Notes: generated by a model from the sequence alone, not told the origin. DNA of 64,000 nucleotides from Candidatus Hodarchaeota archaeon (GCA_016839815.1 JAEOTM010000032.1:1-64000); one strand, 5' to 3'. Shown: positions 1 through 9,248, numbered from the stretch's first letter. Translations and numbers: made by a program.

Positions 1-691
1 CACCTCCATGAGTTCCTAGGGGCGGAGGATTTACCGAGGGACTCATATTTGTCCAAGTATTAGTATTATAATCATAGGCCCACGTATCTTGGTAAAATGT
101 TTCATTATCATAATAACTTGGTGCAGTAAATCCTCCATAGACTATCATTCTATCGTTTGCTACATCGTATGTCATTGAATGTCCCCCACGGGCGGGAGGA
201 CTTACTGCAGGATTCATATTGATCCATGAATTTGTTTCATAGTTGTAACTCCATGTCTCACCAGGGCCCTCATTCTTCCCACCATTCAGATATGCTTCAT
301 CACTACCTCCAAACCTGATGATCCGATCTGATTCTGAATCGTATGCAAGAGAGCTCATCCATCTACCTCCGTCGTATAACTGGGGAGTAGTTAAATCTTC
401 CCAGGTATCGGTATTATAATCATATGCCCAACAGTCATCCCACGCTGCGGGATCAAAATTCCATTGTCCACTAAACAGAATAATTTTATCTGATTGGGAA
501 TCATAGGCTGTATTTTGCCCGCAATGAAAGCGAATGGGTGGAGCAACTAGTGGTGACGCAATTTGCCATTCATTTTCAGATTCAATAGAGAAAGATTCTA
601 TAGAATTAACTTCTGAGTTAGTTTTCTTCCCAATTGGAAGTGATAAAAGGCAACAACCTAGCATTAATAGTATTATTAGATTAGATTTCAA
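1..691 (-). CDS. Secreted Kelch-repeat protein, 5' part only
   Basis: Absent from the ORF track because it runs off the left edge; I read it on the minus strand. It opens at TTG (691), with an in-frame TAA two codons upstream, and begins with a lipophilic signal-like segment (MKSNLIILLMLGCCLLSLPIG). After residue 40 come repeated units of about 55-60 residues with the pattern YDS.SD.II.F.GG ... W.YDYNT.TW..M.P ... PP.RGGHSM.YD, typical of Kelch/galactose-oxidase beta-propeller blades. At least three blades are visible. It is probably an exported beta-propeller for ligand or polymer binding; no catalytic residues are visible in the part seen. An internal ATG nine codons in would cut into the signal peptide, so TTG is preferred. 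Confidence 0.75.
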   Translation of the reverse strand, partial: MKSNLIILLMLGCCLLSLPIGKKTNSEVNSIESFSIESENEWQIASPLVAPPIRFHCGQNTAYDSQSDKIILFSGQWNFDPAAWDDCWAYDYNTDTWEDLTTPQLYDGGRWMSSLAYDSESDRIIRFGGSDEAYLNGGKNEGPGETWSYNYETNSWINMNPAVSPPARGGHSMTYDVANDRMIVYGGFTAPSYYDNETFYQDTWAYDYNTNTWTNMSPSVNPPPLGTHGG

Positions 692-1486
692 ATTTTAACC
701 GACCTAAATAGTTAAAGCCTGAAGTATTCCGATTTTATTTCAAGAAAATAGTCTTTTATTATAAGAATTTTCTCCTACTTAAGTTTTTCCATGAGAGAGC
801 GAAGTTAACCGCCTTTTCACCCTGTACAAATGTTAGAACACTGAAATGAAGTGACTTATACACTTAACTTAGGAACTCTATGAAGTACTCTTTCCAACAT
901 TTTGCGACAATAATTAGTCAAAATTTCGACTTTTATGACGAATATGTAAATGAACTTCTCACAGGATGGGATAAGTGCTTTACTTTAGAAAGGTTTTATA
1001 CCGTAGACCTATTCCTTGGTAATTCACCTCTAATATACTTCTTCTAAAATGTATAAGGTTCTTCTTGCCCAAAAAGAGATTTTATTAAGACTGGTTCAAT
1101 CTCATCATGATTGTTCCGAAATCGGATATTTTTTAAGAGAAATCTGAAAAATGTAAGTCTTACCTCTCTTAAATTTTATTTTTTATTTGTTAACATGTCT
1201 TTGTAACTGAGATCAGTCAATAATATTTGTCGATGTGTTAAAGGGAAAGGAACTTCGACTAACTCTAAAATCATGTCCACATTCAACTAATTTTTCAAAA
1301 GAAGGATGAAGATGATATTTTACGAGGAATTTGTCAAACTCGTTGAGATAAAAAACCAAATTTATTAAGGGGTAAATTATTCGTTTTTCTTTGATTGTCT
1401 CTGCAAAACTTCTACTCTAATACTGATTGATAAAATCAAAAAGCTAATATATCCATATATGCTAAAAATGTAAATCTTAAGATAGA
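692..1486. other. Gene-poor stretch with remnant coding signal
   Basis: About 795 bases without a track ORF, lying between the Kelch gene and the membrane-protein gene. A 55-codon plus-strand ORF (880-1047) has no ribosome site and is not convincing. On the minus strand two short open stretches (1213-1416 and 1044-1175) have protein-like composition and are listed separately as a possible decayed gene. No tRNA-like cloverleaf is seen. Confidence 0.5.
1044..1416 (-). pseudogene. Possible decayed protein gene
   Basis: Two minus-strand open stretches in different frames. The first (1416 down to 1213) reads ...HPSFEKLVECGHDFRVSRSSF...TNIID then TGA. The second (1175 down to 1044) reads ...RFRNNHDEIEPVLIKSLFGQ... 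then TAG. Both look like real protein (mixed charged and hydrophobic residues, H, C, D and P) rather than random AT-rich translation, yet neither has a good start, and they are separated by stops and a frame change. I do not recognise the family. Descent of both from one gene is inference. Confidence 0.3.
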
Positions 1487-1495
1487 GTGAATATT

Positions 1496-2449
1496 ATGCC
1501 TATTCAACCTGATACAAGTATTATGACTACCTGGCCTATTGAACGCCCTCGAGGGATTACTGAAATTGTTTCAGAAGCCTTTAATATTTATGGCAAAGCC
1601 TTTATCAATTTTTGGATTCCTTTTCTAATTATTGGGATAGTTTTTGGGTTTATCAATTCCTTTTTGAATATAGCTTTCTACGAACTTTTAGAAGATATCG
1701 CAACAGGTAACTCCATTGACTTTGGTGAGATGGTAATAAATCTCTTTATTTCATCATTTATTTTGATTGGTTTAGCTTTTATTAGCGACGCCATTGCCAC
1801 TGGAATGATTGTGACTATGGTTAAACCCGTTGCTTCCAACCAACTTGCCCCTACTCTTTCTGAGGCTTTTCAACGCGTGATGCGTGTTCTACCTCGCCTA
1901 ATTCTTGCCAGTTTCCTTTTTGGCTTGTTACTCGTTGCTGGTTTTATTTTCCTCATTATACCTGGTTTGATCTTCCTCACTTGGTTTTATCTTATTTCTG
2001 TTTGTATTGTTTTAGAAGATGAGTCTGCCACTGGTAGTTTTACCCGTTCCAGATCCCTTGTTCAAGGTGATGGTTGGCACACATTCGGTGTAATATTTTT
2101 CTCCTTTATCGTTATTTTGATTTTTCAAGTAGTACTTGGCCTATTTGTAGGAATTATCATTCCCTTCGATACTTTTTACAATGGTAGAGATCAGATTTCT
2201 TATATTCTTGGAACACTAATTTTGTTTATTACAGATTCCCTCATTACCCCTCTTGGTGGTATTATAACCACTCTCCTTTACTTCGACCTCAAGGCTCGTA
2301 AAGAACAAAAGCCTTTGAGAGGCGAACCTTATACTTATACTCCAACTTTATCTCCTCCTTCTGCTAAATTCTGTTCAAACTGCGGTGCAACTCTCCCTAC
2401 CGACCCCACTCACAGCCATTGCACTGAATGTGGAACTAAATTCCGTTAA
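1496..2449 (+). CDS. Polytopic membrane protein with C-terminal zinc ribbon
   Basis: A protein of about 317 residues with some six hydrophobic segments (roughly residues 30-55, 75-105, 130-165, 190-215, 235-260) and a soluble C-terminus ending in a zinc ribbon, FCSNCGATLP...HCTECGTKF (CxxC...CxxC). The fold resembles the DUF975/YciC-type integral membrane families, but the match is only by general shape. The track starts at GTG (1487); I prefer ATG at 1496 because GTGA lies five bases before it. The zinc ribbon is probably cytosolic. Function unknown. It is monocistronic, with a T-tract just after the stop. Confidence 0.7.
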   Translation: MPIQPDTSIMTTWPIERPRGITEIVSEAFNIYGKAFINFWIPFLIIGIVFGFINSFLNIAFYELLEDIATGNSIDFGEMVINLFISSFILIGLAFISDAIATGMIVTMVKPVASNQLAPTLSEAFQRVMRVLPRLILASFLFGLLLVAGFIFLIIPGLIFLTWFYLISVCIVLEDESATGSFTRSRSLVQGDGWHTFGVIFFSFIVILIFQVVLGLFVGIIIPFDTFYNGRDQISYILGTLILFITDSLITPLGGIITTLLYFDLKARKEQKPLRGEPYTYTPTLSPPSAKFCSNCGATLPTDPTHSHCTECGTKFR

Positions 2450-2461
2450 ATTCTCTCATCT

Positions 2462-2472
2462 ACTTTTTTTTT
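2462..2472 (+). terminator. T-tract terminator after the zinc-ribbon membrane gene
   Basis: A run of nine to ten T starts about 13 bases after the TAA of the preceding gene. Archaeal RNA polymerase terminates at such U-rich runs without needing a hairpin. Confidence 0.5.
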
Positions 2473-2496
2473 ACCAAATTCATTTGATGAGTAGAG

Positions 2497-2543
2497 CAAA
2501 AAGTAATGCCTACTTTTTGTATTAACGCTCGTTACCAAACGAG
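2497..2543. repeat. Two adjacent hairpins
   Basis: CAAAAAGTA-atgcc-TACTTTTTG (2497-2519) is a perfect 9-bp stem with a 5-base loop. It is followed by CTCGTT-acca-AACGAG (2528-2543), a perfect 6-bp stem with a 4-base loop. They may form a termination or processing structure between the membrane-protein gene and the oxidoreductase region. Confidence 0.45.
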
Positions 2544-2565
2544 GGAATGATGAGATTTACATCAA

Positions 2566-2580
2566 CTTTTATATAAAAAT
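2566..2580 (+). promoter_or_regulatory. Candidate TATA box
   Basis: CTTTTATATAAAAAT is a good archaeal TATA-like element. Transcription would begin near 2600, just before the inverted repeat at 2607-2665 and about 370 bases ahead of the ferredoxin gene. A second, weaker TATA-like run (TTGTATAAAA) lies near 2860. Confidence 0.4.
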
Positions 2581-2606
2581 TTTGTATAGGTTGGTTATAT
2601 GTCATC

Positions 2607-2665
2607 ATTTTCAAACTTCAAAAAAAGGAGGTTCCAAATGTCGCTTTTTCAAGGTGTTTGAAAAT
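2607..2665 (+). promoter_or_regulatory. Inverted repeat enclosing a ribosome site and 7-codon ORF
   Basis: ATTTTCAAAC (2607-2616) and GTTTGAAAAT (2656-2665) are perfect 10-bp complementary arms. Between them lie AAAGGAGG and an ATG eight bases further on, opening a seven-codon ORF (MSLFQGV). A further stem, TGAGAGG/CCTCTCA, follows at 2697-2720. The rest of 2450-2971 shows no gene. A leader or small RNA is possible but unproven. Confidence 0.35.
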
Positions 2666-2971
2666 AAAGGAATTGGTTTTTCTCTAGTTCTTACCCTGAG
2701 AGGAGAGATTAAGCCTCTCAAAATCAACAATTGTATAATTGGAGACAAAAAGACTTAGGAATGACTTAATTTCACTTACCAATTTGTATTTCTTTGTATT
2801 AATTATCAATTTATTAGGTAAAAACTCAAACCTTATGAGATTTTGTTTGGTTAAATCTTGTATAAAACCTTAAAGATATCTGAATCGTGACTGCAAGTTA
2901 TTTTTTTAAGATAATGATTTAAATTACCCTATTTCCTACTTCCCTCTAAATTTATTTCAGCTGGTTAAGTT

Positions 2972-3409
2972 ATGTCTACGAGATTACGAGTTGCTTATTT
3001 GGACCGATGTGTGGGGTGTTATCAATGTGTATTAGCGTGTGCTCGCACAAATGAAAAAGTTTTATCAATTGATAGAGCATCTATCGGAGTAAAAACAATA
3101 GGAGGTTATGGAAGAGAGGGGTTTGCAGTAGTTGTTTGCCGTGGGTGTTTAGATCCTCCATGTGTTCCAGTATGTCCTATTGAAGGTGCTATTCGTCTTC
3201 GTATCAAAGGAGGAGGAGTACTAGTTAATCGATCAATTTGCGATGCTTCTAAGTGTAATCAAGAATGCGTTCAAACCTGTCCGATCCCTGGAGCTATACA
3301 CATTGATGAGGACACTCAGAAAGCAATAGTATGTAGACAGTGCAGTATGTGTGTCAAATTCTGTCCTACGGGTGTACTAATTATGGAGGAACCACGACCC
3401 GGGTTTTAG
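2972..3409 (+). CDS. Polyferredoxin subunit of aldehyde oxidoreductase
   Basis: A 145-residue ferredoxin with sixteen cysteines in four groups: CVGCYQCVLAC (about 14-24), CRGCLDPPCVPVC (about 57-69), CDASKCNQECVQTC (about 90-103) and CRQCSMCVKFC (about 121-131). This is the DmsB/HycB-like arrangement binding four [4Fe-4S] clusters. Its stop is followed immediately by the oxidoreductase gene, so it is probably the electron-transfer subunit of that enzyme, as in multi-subunit AOR complexes such as Aromatoleum AorAB. It carries no signal peptide, so it acts in the cytosol. Confidence 0.85.
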   Translation: MSTRLRVAYLDRCVGCYQCVLACARTNEKVLSIDRASIGVKTIGGYGREGFAVVVCRGCLDPPCVPVCPIEGAIRLRIKGGGVLVNRSICDASKCNQECVQTCPIPGAIHIDEDTQKAIVCRQCSMCVKFCPTGVLIMEEPRPGF

Positions 3410-3418
3410 GTGATCAAG

Positions 3419-5209
3419 ATGAATGTAATTCCCACTAGAATATTGAGAATTGATCTAACCAGTAATAACTATGAATTTATTGACGGATCGAATCTGTTTA
3501 GCAAATGGTTAGGAGGAATTGGTGTTGGTATAAATCTACTGAATGAATATGTACCTACTGAAGCTGACCCCTTAGGAGCTGATAATGCCATTATCTTTGC
3601 TATTGGATCTTTGTCTACCTTTTATCCGATTATTTCAAAAACAGTATCACTATTTAGATCTCCAACCAATAATGATTTGGGTGAATCTTATGCAGGAGGA
3701 AGATTGTCATTAGCACTTCGTTTTGCAGACCTTGGTGCCCTAGTTATAACTGGTAAAGCTAGAAAACCGTCCATTATTTCCATTCTTAATGATGATATCC
3801 AAATTAAAGTAGCTGGACCTCTAGCTCAGATGTATACATCAACCGTTGGACGTGTATTACGAGAATTAATTCCTGCACATGCGGGAAAACGAAGCATAAT
3901 ACGTATAGGTCAAGCAGGTGAAAATAAAGTTCGTTATAGCAATATCGTGGTTGATACGCTAAGACATTTTGGTAGATTAGGAGCTGGAGCTGTTTTGGGC
4001 TCTAAAAAAGTTAAAGCAATCGTTGTTAGTGGTAACAAGGATATACCGTTAGATCAACCAGGAATCGATCGTAGAGCCTATATTAAAACTTACAAGAAGA
4101 TTTGGAACCTTTGTGTTAATACAGAAGTTATGAAAAAATACCATGTTCTCGGAACACCGCAAAATTTGCTTCCACTGAATGAATTGAAATCTCTTCCTAC
4201 AAGGAATTTTTTATATGGACACTTTGATAAAGCTGTTGAAATCTCAGGGGAAAAATTTGTTGAAACATACTTAGGAAGACGGGTCTCATGTAATACCTGT
4301 CCTGTAGGTTGCATTCATGTGGGTATCCTAAGAGAGAGGTATGGACCAACCTTGGCAGATATCCATTCAACTTCAGTTCCATACGATTATGAACCAATGG
4401 CATTACTTGGACCGACATTACTGATTGGGGATGGAAAAGATCTAATGAAATTACTCGAACAAACAGAACGATATGGAATTGACGCGATAACTACGGGTGG
4501 AATACTAGGATATTTAGCAGAAGCATTCGAGAAAAAAATAATCACTGAAAATGATACTGAAGGACTTCCTATTAGATTTGGAGAAATTAATGACTTTTTG
4601 GAAGTAATAAAACGAATTGTCTTTAGGGAAAGTGAAAACAAAAACCTTTATTGGTATGCTGGAGAGGGATTGGATGCTTTAGTGGAAAAATATGGTGGTT
4701 CTGACATTGCTCTGCGTTTTAATAATACAACTCCAGCTGGATATTCAACAGGTCCCTATAGTATGATAGGACATGCTATCGGAGGGCGTCACTCGCATTT
4801 AGATAACGCTGGTTACTCGACAGATTTAAAGATGCTTGGAACTAAATTTAAACCGGAAGAAACTCTAGGAAAATTAGTTAAAGAAGAAGAATGGAGAAAT
4901 ACCCTCAATTCTTTGATAATTTGTTTATTTGCACGTAATATATACACTCCCGATTTGGTGGTCGAATGTTTCAAGAATCTTGGAATAACAAAAACTGAGG
5001 ATGAACTGCTCTCATTAGGTTTTAAAATCCAAAAACGACGAATTGAAACGAAAATACGTTTTAATTTCGATTATCAGGAATTACAAGCATCTTTACCAAA
5101 TCGTCTTTACGAAATGGAAACTGGACATGGAAAATTATCAAAACAATTCATAAAAAACCAATTAGATTTATATAGCTCGATTTTAACTGATCGGTATGGG
5201 ATAAATTAA
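3419..5209 (+). CDS. Tungsten-dependent aldehyde ferredoxin oxidoreductase
   Basis: About 596 residues, the usual AOR length. The N-terminal domain (RILRIDLTS..., GGIGVGINLL, AGGRLSLALRFADLGALVITG) is the pterin-binding AOR_N fold. The cluster ligands CNTCPVGC (about 295-302) and the late cysteine in IICLFARN (about 505) match the CxxCxxxC...C pattern. The enzyme would oxidise an aldehyde to an acid and pass electrons to the adjacent polyferredoxin; the substrate cannot be read from sequence. The track starts at GTG (3410), but GGTGATCAAG directly precedes ATG at 3419, so I take the ATG. It is co-transcribed with the ferredoxin gene. Confidence 0.88.
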   Translation: MNVIPTRILRIDLTSNNYEFIDGSNLFSKWLGGIGVGINLLNEYVPTEADPLGADNAIIFAIGSLSTFYPIISKTVSLFRSPTNNDLGESYAGGRLSLALRFADLGALVITGKARKPSIISILNDDIQIKVAGPLAQMYTSTVGRVLRELIPAHAGKRSIIRIGQAGENKVRYSNIVVDTLRHFGRLGAGAVLGSKKVKAIVVSGNKDIPLDQPGIDRRAYIKTYKKIWNLCVNTEVMKKYHVLGTPQNLLPLNELKSLPTRNFLYGHFDKAVEISGEKFVETYLGRRVSCNTCPVGCIHVGILRERYGPTLADIHSTSVPYDYEPMALLGPTLLIGDGKDLMKLLEQTERYGIDAITTGGILGYLAEAFEKKIITENDTEGLPIRFGEINDFLEVIKRIVFRESENKNLYWYAGEGLDALVEKYGGSDIALRFNNTTPAGYSTGPYSMIGHAIGGRHSHLDNAGYSTDLKMLGTKFKPEETLGKLVKEEEWRNTLNSLIICLFARNIYTPDLVVECFKNLGITKTEDELLSLGFKIQKRRIETKIRFNFDYQELQASLPNRLYEMETGHGKLSKQFIKNQLDLYSSILTDRYGIN

Positions 5210-5241
5210 CAATTAGCTGAATTTCAGGACAATAGGCCCTT

Positions 5242-6498
5242 TCACAGCAGTATAATTGCTGATATCAGAACCAGAAGAGCAAGGACAATAAACAGAATAG
5301 AAACGTCAAAAAGCCCTAAAGTAGCTCCTGCAATGAAAGAACCAAGTATTGTTCCTATACCTATTAAAGCACGTCTAATAGATAAAACTTTAGCTAAATC
5401 TTCATCATTTATTCTTTCTACTATCCAACTCATGCTAGTGGGAATGACAGCTGCTGTTGTTGCTAGGACTAATAGTAAAGGTCCGAGAGCGGGAAGATAT
5501 GAAGGGATTTTACTTAAATTTGAATAGAAGATAAGATCAAGGAGAATCGATTTTGCTATCCCGAGTCGAATTAAAACAAACAAATATAGGATTAGAATGG
5601 TTGTTCCTGAAAGACCTATCAAAAGAATTTGTCTGTTACCCCTACGATCAGCTAATCTCCCCCAAATGGGCAGAAGTAATACGAAGGGAATTCCTAAAAC
5701 TACTACTCCAAGTTCTATCGATGTTGGGGGAATATTAACACCTGCAATTCTATTCACGATTGTAAAAACATACCCCCCAATTCCAACAACTGCCGAAAAA
5801 GTTATCCAGTGAATATAAACCCGAAGAACATCACGAGAAAAATAAACACCAGAATACTCACGACTAGTTAACGTAGTAACGATATTTTTGATCGATAATT
5901 TCTGATAAGCTTGCTTCTCACTGACATAGAAAATCGGAATGACCGTAAGTACCCTCAGAATCGCGAAAACTAGAAAGATTTTACCAATAAGGGTTTCAAA
6001 TATCAGTGCTCCTCCGACTGCACCGACAATCCCACCCAAAGTAAGTAGAATATTATAATAACCTAAAGATTCAGTTGTTTTATTTTCAGGAACATTGCCA
6101 ATCCAAAGTGCTACAGCTGAACCAGCTCCAAGTGAGCTCCCTAAACCAACAATTGCATTTGAGAAAAATAAACTAAAGGGATCAGTAAATATTGATAACC
6201 CAATCTGACCAACAGCTGATAAAAAACTAGCAAGATAAATGAATAGTCTCCTACCAAAAGTATCACTTAAAATCCCAGCAAAAGGACTAATCAGAAACCA
6301 GAATAGAAAGAAAGTGGAGACAATAATCCCAACATAAGTCATGTCGATATGGAGATAATCTCCCAAATATAAGGGGAGAAGTAATTGTACTGCAGTAAAA
6401 TTAATTGTCGCAATTATTTGCCATAAACCAAGTATCCACACTGATGCATTTAAATAAAAAGTTCTTGAACTCTCTTGGAGTGTATCATCAGCACACAA
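5242..6498 (-). CDS. MFS transporter
   Basis: 418 residues with about twelve membrane segments and the MFS loop 2-3 signature (GILSDTFGRRLFIYLAS, about 75-92) plus its half-repeat (GRLADRRGNRQILLIG, about 285-300). The substrate is unknown. It starts at TTG, eleven bases after the stop of the CDP-alcohol phosphatidyltransferase gene; no ATG is available for a long way, so the two genes are probably one transcript. It converges with the oxidoreductase gene across 32 bases. Confidence 0.8.
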   Translation of the reverse strand: MCADDTLQESSRTFYLNASVWILGLWQIIATINFTAVQLLLPLYLGDYLHIDMTYVGIIVSTFFLFWFLISPFAGILSDTFGRRLFIYLASFLSAVGQIGLSIFTDPFSLFFSNAIVGLGSSLGAGSAVALWIGNVPENKTTESLGYYNILLTLGGIVGAVGGALIFETLIGKIFLVFAILRVLTVIPIFYVSEKQAYQKLSIKNIVTTLTSREYSGVYFSRDVLRVYIHWITFSAVVGIGGYVFTIVNRIAGVNIPPTSIELGVVVLGIPFVLLLPIWGRLADRRGNRQILLIGLSGTTILILYLFVLIRLGIAKSILLDLIFYSNLSKIPSYLPALGPLLLVLATTAAVIPTSMSWIVERINDEDLAKVLSIRRALIGIGTILGSFIAGATLGLFDVSILFIVLALLVLISAIILL

Positions 6499-6509
6499 GA
6501 AACTTCACA

Positions 6510-7226
6510 TTACGTTTTATTATCTGGATTTGGGACATATTGTGTTGAAAAGGTTTTTCCAGCTAATATATAGATCACTCCAAAGAGAGCAGCCATAGTA
6601 TGTAAGACAAGATAAAGTTCTAGGACATTGAAGATTAAAATTAACCAGGCCACGTACGCATGTCCATGGGAAACAAGTCTCTGTTCCTCATATATAAAGG
6701 TAGAACGAGAAGCTCCTATACTTATGAATGACAAGCATGCATACAGAATAAAGAGTACAAACCACACATTCTGAGTAAGACTAAAATCTCCTATTACTAG
6801 AGTGAACATTCCATTTGCATCAGAGATATTAAAAGCAATTCCTACTAGGAAGGGAACTCCTTTAAGTTGCTCCAGACTACTGTCTAGCCATGCACCATTC
6901 TTGGTGCACATCCCTCGCCTTCTAGCAATTTCTCCGTCGATAACATCGAAAAGTAAGCCTACCCAGCCAACGAATCCAGCCGAAAAGAGGATTAAGTTAT
7001 TATCTCCAGCAATGGCTATGATGTATCCAGCAAGGAAAGTAAATAACATACCTATCCATGTTAATCGATTTGGGGTGAGGAATGTAATTGGTTCTATGAT
7101 ATCAACAAATGGTCGGGCGATTATTCTTAAATATCGGACTGTGATGTCCTCTTTTTTAAAATCCTCGCTATTAATCTTCACATGATTGATTTTTTTCGGA
7201 TTAAAAATTTTCTGAAGAGATACCAT
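6510..7226 (-). CDS. CDP-alcohol phosphatidyltransferase family protein
   Basis: 238 residues with about six membrane segments. It carries the family motif DVIDGEIARRRG...GAWLDSSLE (about 90-116), that is DxxDGxxAR(x8)GxxxDxxx followed by E. Family members transfer a phospho-alcohol head group from a CDP-alcohol, or use CDP-archaeol, to make phospholipids. The usual final aspartate, considered the catalytic base, is replaced by glutamate here. It may therefore be a divergent enzyme with altered chemistry or lower activity. It leads a probable operon with the downstream MFS gene. Confidence 0.82.
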   Translation of the reverse strand: MVSLQKIFNPKKINHVKINSEDFKKEDITVRYLRIIARPFVDIIEPITFLTPNRLTWIGMLFTFLAGYIIAIAGDNNLILFSAGFVGWVGLLFDVIDGEIARRRGMCTKNGAWLDSSLEQLKGVPFLVGIAFNISDANGMFTLVIGDFSLTQNVWFVLFILYACLSFISIGASRSTFIYEEQRLVSHGHAYVAWLILIFNVLELYLVLHTMAALFGVIYILAGKTFSTQYVPNPDNKT

Positions 7227-7541
7227 ATTATCTCACATTTCTTTGTGATGAATGGAAAAAGAGGGAGTATACGGAACATCAGTAATTAACTGTCTATCGA
7301 ATTAAAGCCCGTTTTATTACTCTTTTTGAACTGGTGATGAAAAATTGTCAAAATCAGACACGTTAGAGCACGATTTTCTTTCATCCACAATAAATAACTG
7401 TGGATTTGGTTAAGGGAAATTCATCCTCTGAATCTTTTTTCTCGGAATTTGAACTTCTGTAAAACTATACAAATTTTCTTTAACATATTCTTTCTGAATA
7501 AGATATTAAATATCCAAAAAGAAGGAAGAAGTAGATCCGTT

Positions 7542-7823
7542 ATGAATCTCAAATCTCACATTAAACAGATTCTAGCATTCTGTCAGCTGGTTTTCGATGT
7601 CGGTTTAATTACTAGCATGATTTTTTTACTTAATTTATTCTTTCAGTACTATCCAAACAAAATCTGCTTCATTAATATCTTTTCCAATCCTGTTTTCATT
7701 CGAGACTTTCTCCTCATTTTCTTTCTTGTGGCAATAGGTAATCTTGTATTGAATATTTCGCGATTGTACAAAATCCAGCAAAAAATGTTTTTTATCACAT
7801 CTTATCATATCAAGGATTTTTGA
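7542..7823 (+). CDS. Small two-segment membrane protein
   Basis: 93 residues if started at ATG 7542, which follows GAAGGAAGAAG. The track start at 7449 adds a low-complexity AT-rich stretch with no ribosome site. Two hydrophobic segments (about 16-38 and 55-76) flank a short loop with one cysteine, and the C-terminus is basic. I do not recognise the family. A 74-codon ORF lies on the opposite strand, so coding is not certain. The region 7227-7541 upstream holds no other gene that I can see. Confidence 0.4.
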   Translation: MNLKSHIKQILAFCQLVFDVGLITSMIFLLNLFFQYYPNKICFINIFSNPVFIRDFLLIFFLVAIGNLVLNISRLYKIQQKMFFITSYHIKDF

Positions 7824-7898
7824 GTTATAATTTATCAAGGAAATCTTTTTATAATACAATAATCCAGAAATATGAAATAATTAGAAAAAGTGAGGAAA

Positions 7899-9248
7899 AT
7901 GAAGTTTAATCGAATAAAAATCATCATAATTGTTTTCATTACAATTGGGTTTGTTTTTAACAGAACTTTTGAGCATCAAACCGTTTTTTCTTTTACGAAT
8001 AATTGCTATCCTATAAATGGTTGGCTTAGAACTGATCCAGAAGATTTAGGGATGAATAGTACAGAGCTGGATCGAATGTATCAGGTAATGATTGCTCAAA
8101 ATGTAGGCATTGACAGCATTCACATTGTTAGATATGGTTATTTATGCTATGAAAAGTACTTCGAGTACTATAATTATACAGCTATCCATTGCACGCATTC
8201 CGTGACAAAGAGCGTAATCAGTGCCCTGATTGGAATAGCTAATGCTACTGGAATGATAAAAAATCTTGACGAACCAATAGTAGAGATATTTTCAAATAGA
8301 ACTATACAAAACCTAGATTCAAGAAAAGAGGTACTAACGATTCGGCATTTACTTGAAATGAGAAGTGGGTTGGATGTAAATGATTTGTCTGAATCCTATA
8401 CCACAGCTCCTATACCCTTTAATGATTTTGCATTCCGAACCAATACAACAAATGTACCTCCTGGAACATGGATAAACTATTTGAACCCTGATAATGATTT
8501 TACACGTTTAATAACCTCTGATGACTGGATACAATTCGCATTGGATAAACCTATGGAATCAGAACCAGGTTCAAATTTTGCTTACAGTGACTGTATTACT
8601 CATCTGCTTTCGGCAATTATTAGAGAAAAAACTGGAATGAATACAGAAAATTTCGCCAAACAGTATTTATTTGATCCTCTGAATATCACAGAATATCTCT
8701 GGTGGGTAGATCCATCTGGGTTAAGTATGGGAGCGGATGGTTTATGGCTAAATCCTTATGATATGTTGAAAATTGGTTATCTGTACTTAAATCTGGGAAA
8801 ATGGAACGATTTACAAATAATACCTTCAGACTGGGTATTGAAGTCAATTCAGAATTATTCTCCTGAGTTAGGTGGATACGGATATGGGTATCAGTGGTGG
8901 CTTGATATCAATAATGACTATTATTATGCGGACGGGTGGGGAGGTCAGCATATCATTATCAAACCGAATAGAGATTTAGTTGTGGTATTTACAGCTTGGG
9001 ATGCAAGTTCTATTACACTTAGTAATGCATTTATCCTTGATGCCATTGTGACTGATGTCTCAGTTACTTGTCCAATAATCACTACAACGACAACATCTAC
9101 AACAACTTCACCAATTGCAACGAGTACTACTACTACGGGAATAAATACTCAAACTACTACTACGGAAACATCAGGTCTCGATATTTTACTAATATTAAGT
9201 ATCCTAATAGTGAATTCGCTTTTTGTATGGAAGAGAAAGAAAAAGTAA
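7899..9248 (+). CDS. Cell-surface serine hydrolase, beta-lactamase/esterase family
   Basis: About 449 residues. It has an N-terminal signal segment, then a class C beta-lactamase-like domain with SVTK (SxxK nucleophile motif, about residue 97) and the late GGQH motif (KTG/HxG equivalent, about 350). The tyrosine motif reads YSD rather than the usual YSN. After residue 390 comes a Thr/Ser-rich stalk, a hydrophobic segment and KRKKK, so the enzyme is tethered outside the membrane. It probably hydrolyses an ester or peptide; true beta-lactamase activity is not implied. ATG at 7899 follows GTGAGG; the track uses GTG at 7890. Confidence 0.82.
   Translation: MKFNRIKIIIIVFITIGFVFNRTFEHQTVFSFTNNCYPINGWLRTDPEDLGMNSTELDRMYQVMIAQNVGIDSIHIVRYGYLCYEKYFEYYNYTAIHCTHSVTKSVISALIGIANATGMIKNLDEPIVEIFSNRTIQNLDSRKEVLTIRHLLEMRSGLDVNDLSESYTTAPIPFNDFAFRTNTTNVPPGTWINYLNPDNDFTRLITSDDWIQFALDKPMESEPGSNFAYSDCITHLLSAIIREKTGMNTENFAKQYLFDPLNITEYLWWVDPSGLSMGADGLWLNPYDMLKIGYLYLNLGKWNDLQIIPSDWVLKSIQNYSPELGGYGYGYQWWLDINNDYYYADGWGGQHIIIKPNRDLVVVFTAWDASSITLSNAFILDAIVTDVSVTCPIITTTTTSTTTSPIATSTTTTGINTQTTTTETSGLDILLILSILIVNSLFVWKRKKK

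Noticed and set aside
880-1047. 55-codon plus-strand ORF
   Set aside because: No ribosome site and no recognisable pattern; it lies in a region where the minus strand looks more protein-like.
7635-7859. 74-codon ORF opposite the small membrane protein
   Set aside because: Charged, no start signal and no family look; the plus-strand frame with two membrane segments is preferred.
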